From PALSA-243 sp963743705 (GTDB lineage Bacteria; Acidobacteriota; Terriglobia; Bryobacterales; Bryobacteraceae), in the NCBI GenBank assembly GCA_963743705.1, contig CAVUQS010000015.1, positions 168,012 through 232,011 of the forward strand: 64,000 nucleotides of DNA. The letters run 5' to 3'. Under the pieces are notes generated by a model. The model was not told the DNA's origin. It ran no database searches and saw nothing but the letters and a program-made list of their open reading frames with translations. Positions 63,280 to 64,000 of this stretch are shown one piece after another. Both the position numbers and the translations under genes were made by a program. Position 1 is the stretch's first letter. Each line of letters begins with the position of its first letter.

Positions 63280-64000
63280 ATGTTTTTAATCATGGGCATA
63301 ACTGGAAAAGTTGGGGGCGCCGCCGCGCGGCATCTGCTGAAGCAAGGCAAACAGGTGCGAGCACTTGTGCGCAATCGCGAGAAAGCGGCGAAGTGGGCAG
63401 ACCAAGGCGTCGAGTTGGTGGCTGGAGACTGGAACGATGCGACAGCCATAACGGCGGCGCTCAAAGGTGTTGAGGGCGCATTTGTTATGTTGCCGGCTGT
63501 ATGGGCGCCCTCGCCTGATTACAGAGAAGCAAAGGGCGTGATTGCGAACTATGTCGAGGCGCTGACCAAGGTAGCGCCACCGCGGGTGGTAGCGCTCTCT
63601 TCGATGGGCGCGAATAGAACAAGCGGGGTTGGGATTATCACGGCCTTATCACTCTTGGAGCAAGGTTTTCGCAGCCTGCCATCTCCGGCCGCATTTGTGC
63701 GCGCAGGAGGCTTTTTCGAAAACTTTCTTTTCGGCTTACAGGCCGCCCAAGGCGGAACATTACCGGTCTTCTACAGTCCTACAAACCGGAAATCGACAAT
63801 GGTCGCGTCAGACGACATCGGCGCAGAGGTGGCAGCTCTTCTGACCGGGCCGGCGTGGTCAGGACATCGCGTCATCGAGCTGGGTTCGATGGTAAGCGCG
63901 GATGAAGTGGCCGGACAATTGGGTGAAGTCCTGACACGCGACGTAAAAGCCTTTGCAGTCCCGCGTGCAGGGTGGGCGGAAGCGTTCGAGCAGTTCGGCA
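63280..64000 (+). CDS. NmrA-like NAD(P)-binding oxidoreductase (cut by window end)
   Basis: The frame opens at ATG 63280 (AAAGGAG about 9 bases upstream) and stays open to the end of the window, about 240 residues. The Rossmann start FLIMGITGKVGGAAARHLLK, LVRNREKAAKWADQGVELVA, and GDWNDATAITAALKGVEGAF match NmrA-like short-chain atypical reductases, often quinone or redox sensors. The C-terminus is missing. It is divergent from, and probably controlled by, the TetR gene. Confidence 0.9.
   Translation, partial: MFLIMGITGKVGGAAARHLLKQGKQVRALVRNREKAAKWADQGVELVAGDWNDATAITAALKGVEGAFVMLPAVWAPSPDYREAKGVIANYVEALTKVAPPRVVALSSMGANRTSGVGIITALSLLEQGFRSLPSPAAFVRAGGFFENFLFGLQAAQGGTLPVFYSPTNRKSTMVASDDIGAEVAALLTGPAWSGHRVIELGSMVSADEVAGQLGEVLTRDVKAFAVPRAGWAEAFEQFG

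Noticed and set aside
1..64000. CRISPR array, rRNA, tRNA or replication origin
   Set aside because: No spaced identical repeats, rRNA core sequences, tRNA cloverleaf or DnaA-box cluster were seen.

Overview
The window is high-GC bacterial DNA that fits an Acidobacteriota genome, most likely a Candidatus Solibacter/Bryobacterales-type soil bacterium. The case rests on lineage-enriched families recognised by eye: a TIGR03437 (Solibacter C-terminal domain) exported protein, a TIGR03435 (DUF3738) protein, a carboxypeptidase-like-plug TonB receptor, a BlaI/M56 pair, a DUF1800/DUF1501 pair and a secretin with a fused cohesin domain. No rRNA, tRNA or CRISPR array was found.

Region by region: (1) 1-9711 (+): the tail of a truncated gene, then three translationally coupled signalling genes. 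These are a giant cytosolic poly-HAMP hybrid kinase with twelve 92-residue repeats, a REC-kinase, and a REC-kinase-REC whose last domain is split by a frameshift. (2) 16281-9708 (-): a tight operon of secretin, two pseudopilins, a TIGR03437 exported protein and a fibronectin-III lipoprotein. It looks like a small type II/IV-pilus-like export unit with its own surface proteins. (3) 16399-19938: smpB, a lineage-type hypothetical, an IS110 element whose 5' non-coding end folds into hairpins (candidate bridge RNA), and a toxin-antitoxin pair whose toxin has an in-frame TGA. (4) 20042-30980: accessory and scavenging genes: a TlpA-like thioredoxin, a DUF6924 protein, a frameshifted GMC oxidoreductase, a TIGR03435 protein, an esterase, an amidase, an SGNH hydrolase, an outer-membrane protein and a decaying alpha/beta hydrolase.

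(5) 31053-36508: a BlaI repressor with operators and an apparently leaderless start, coupled to an M56 peptidase fused to an efflux-adaptor-like domain; then an MltF-like transglycosylase, a small protein and an MFS exporter. (6) 36517-47579: a polytopic membrane protein, a TolB-propeller/CehA hydrolase, a DUF885 peptidase, a TonB receptor, a zinc-finger anti-sigma-like protein with a degenerate HNH-like tail, and a YVTN-propeller lipoprotein. (7) 47624-53618: a PadR repressor with operator and a membrane partner, otsB-otsA for trehalose, a NarL-type two-component pair and a cold-shock gene. (8) 53785-61235: small proteins, a DUF1801 protein, a GSDH-type dehydrogenase, an ATP-grasp ligase, and the DUF1800/DUF1501 secreted pair. 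(9) 61290-64000: a dihydrofolate-reductase-like gene boxed by 26-bp inverted repeats and a 7-bp direct repeat, then a TetR gene, an IS5-type transposase remnant and an NmrA-like oxidoreductase that runs off the end. The TetR and NmrA-like genes share an AACCAWTGGTT palindrome.

Coding strand changes often. Most genes sit in short operons devoted to sensing, envelope export and extracellular breakdown. Four genes carry single-base lesions (9412, 19699, about 22470 and about 30774). Each could be real decay or an assembly error.
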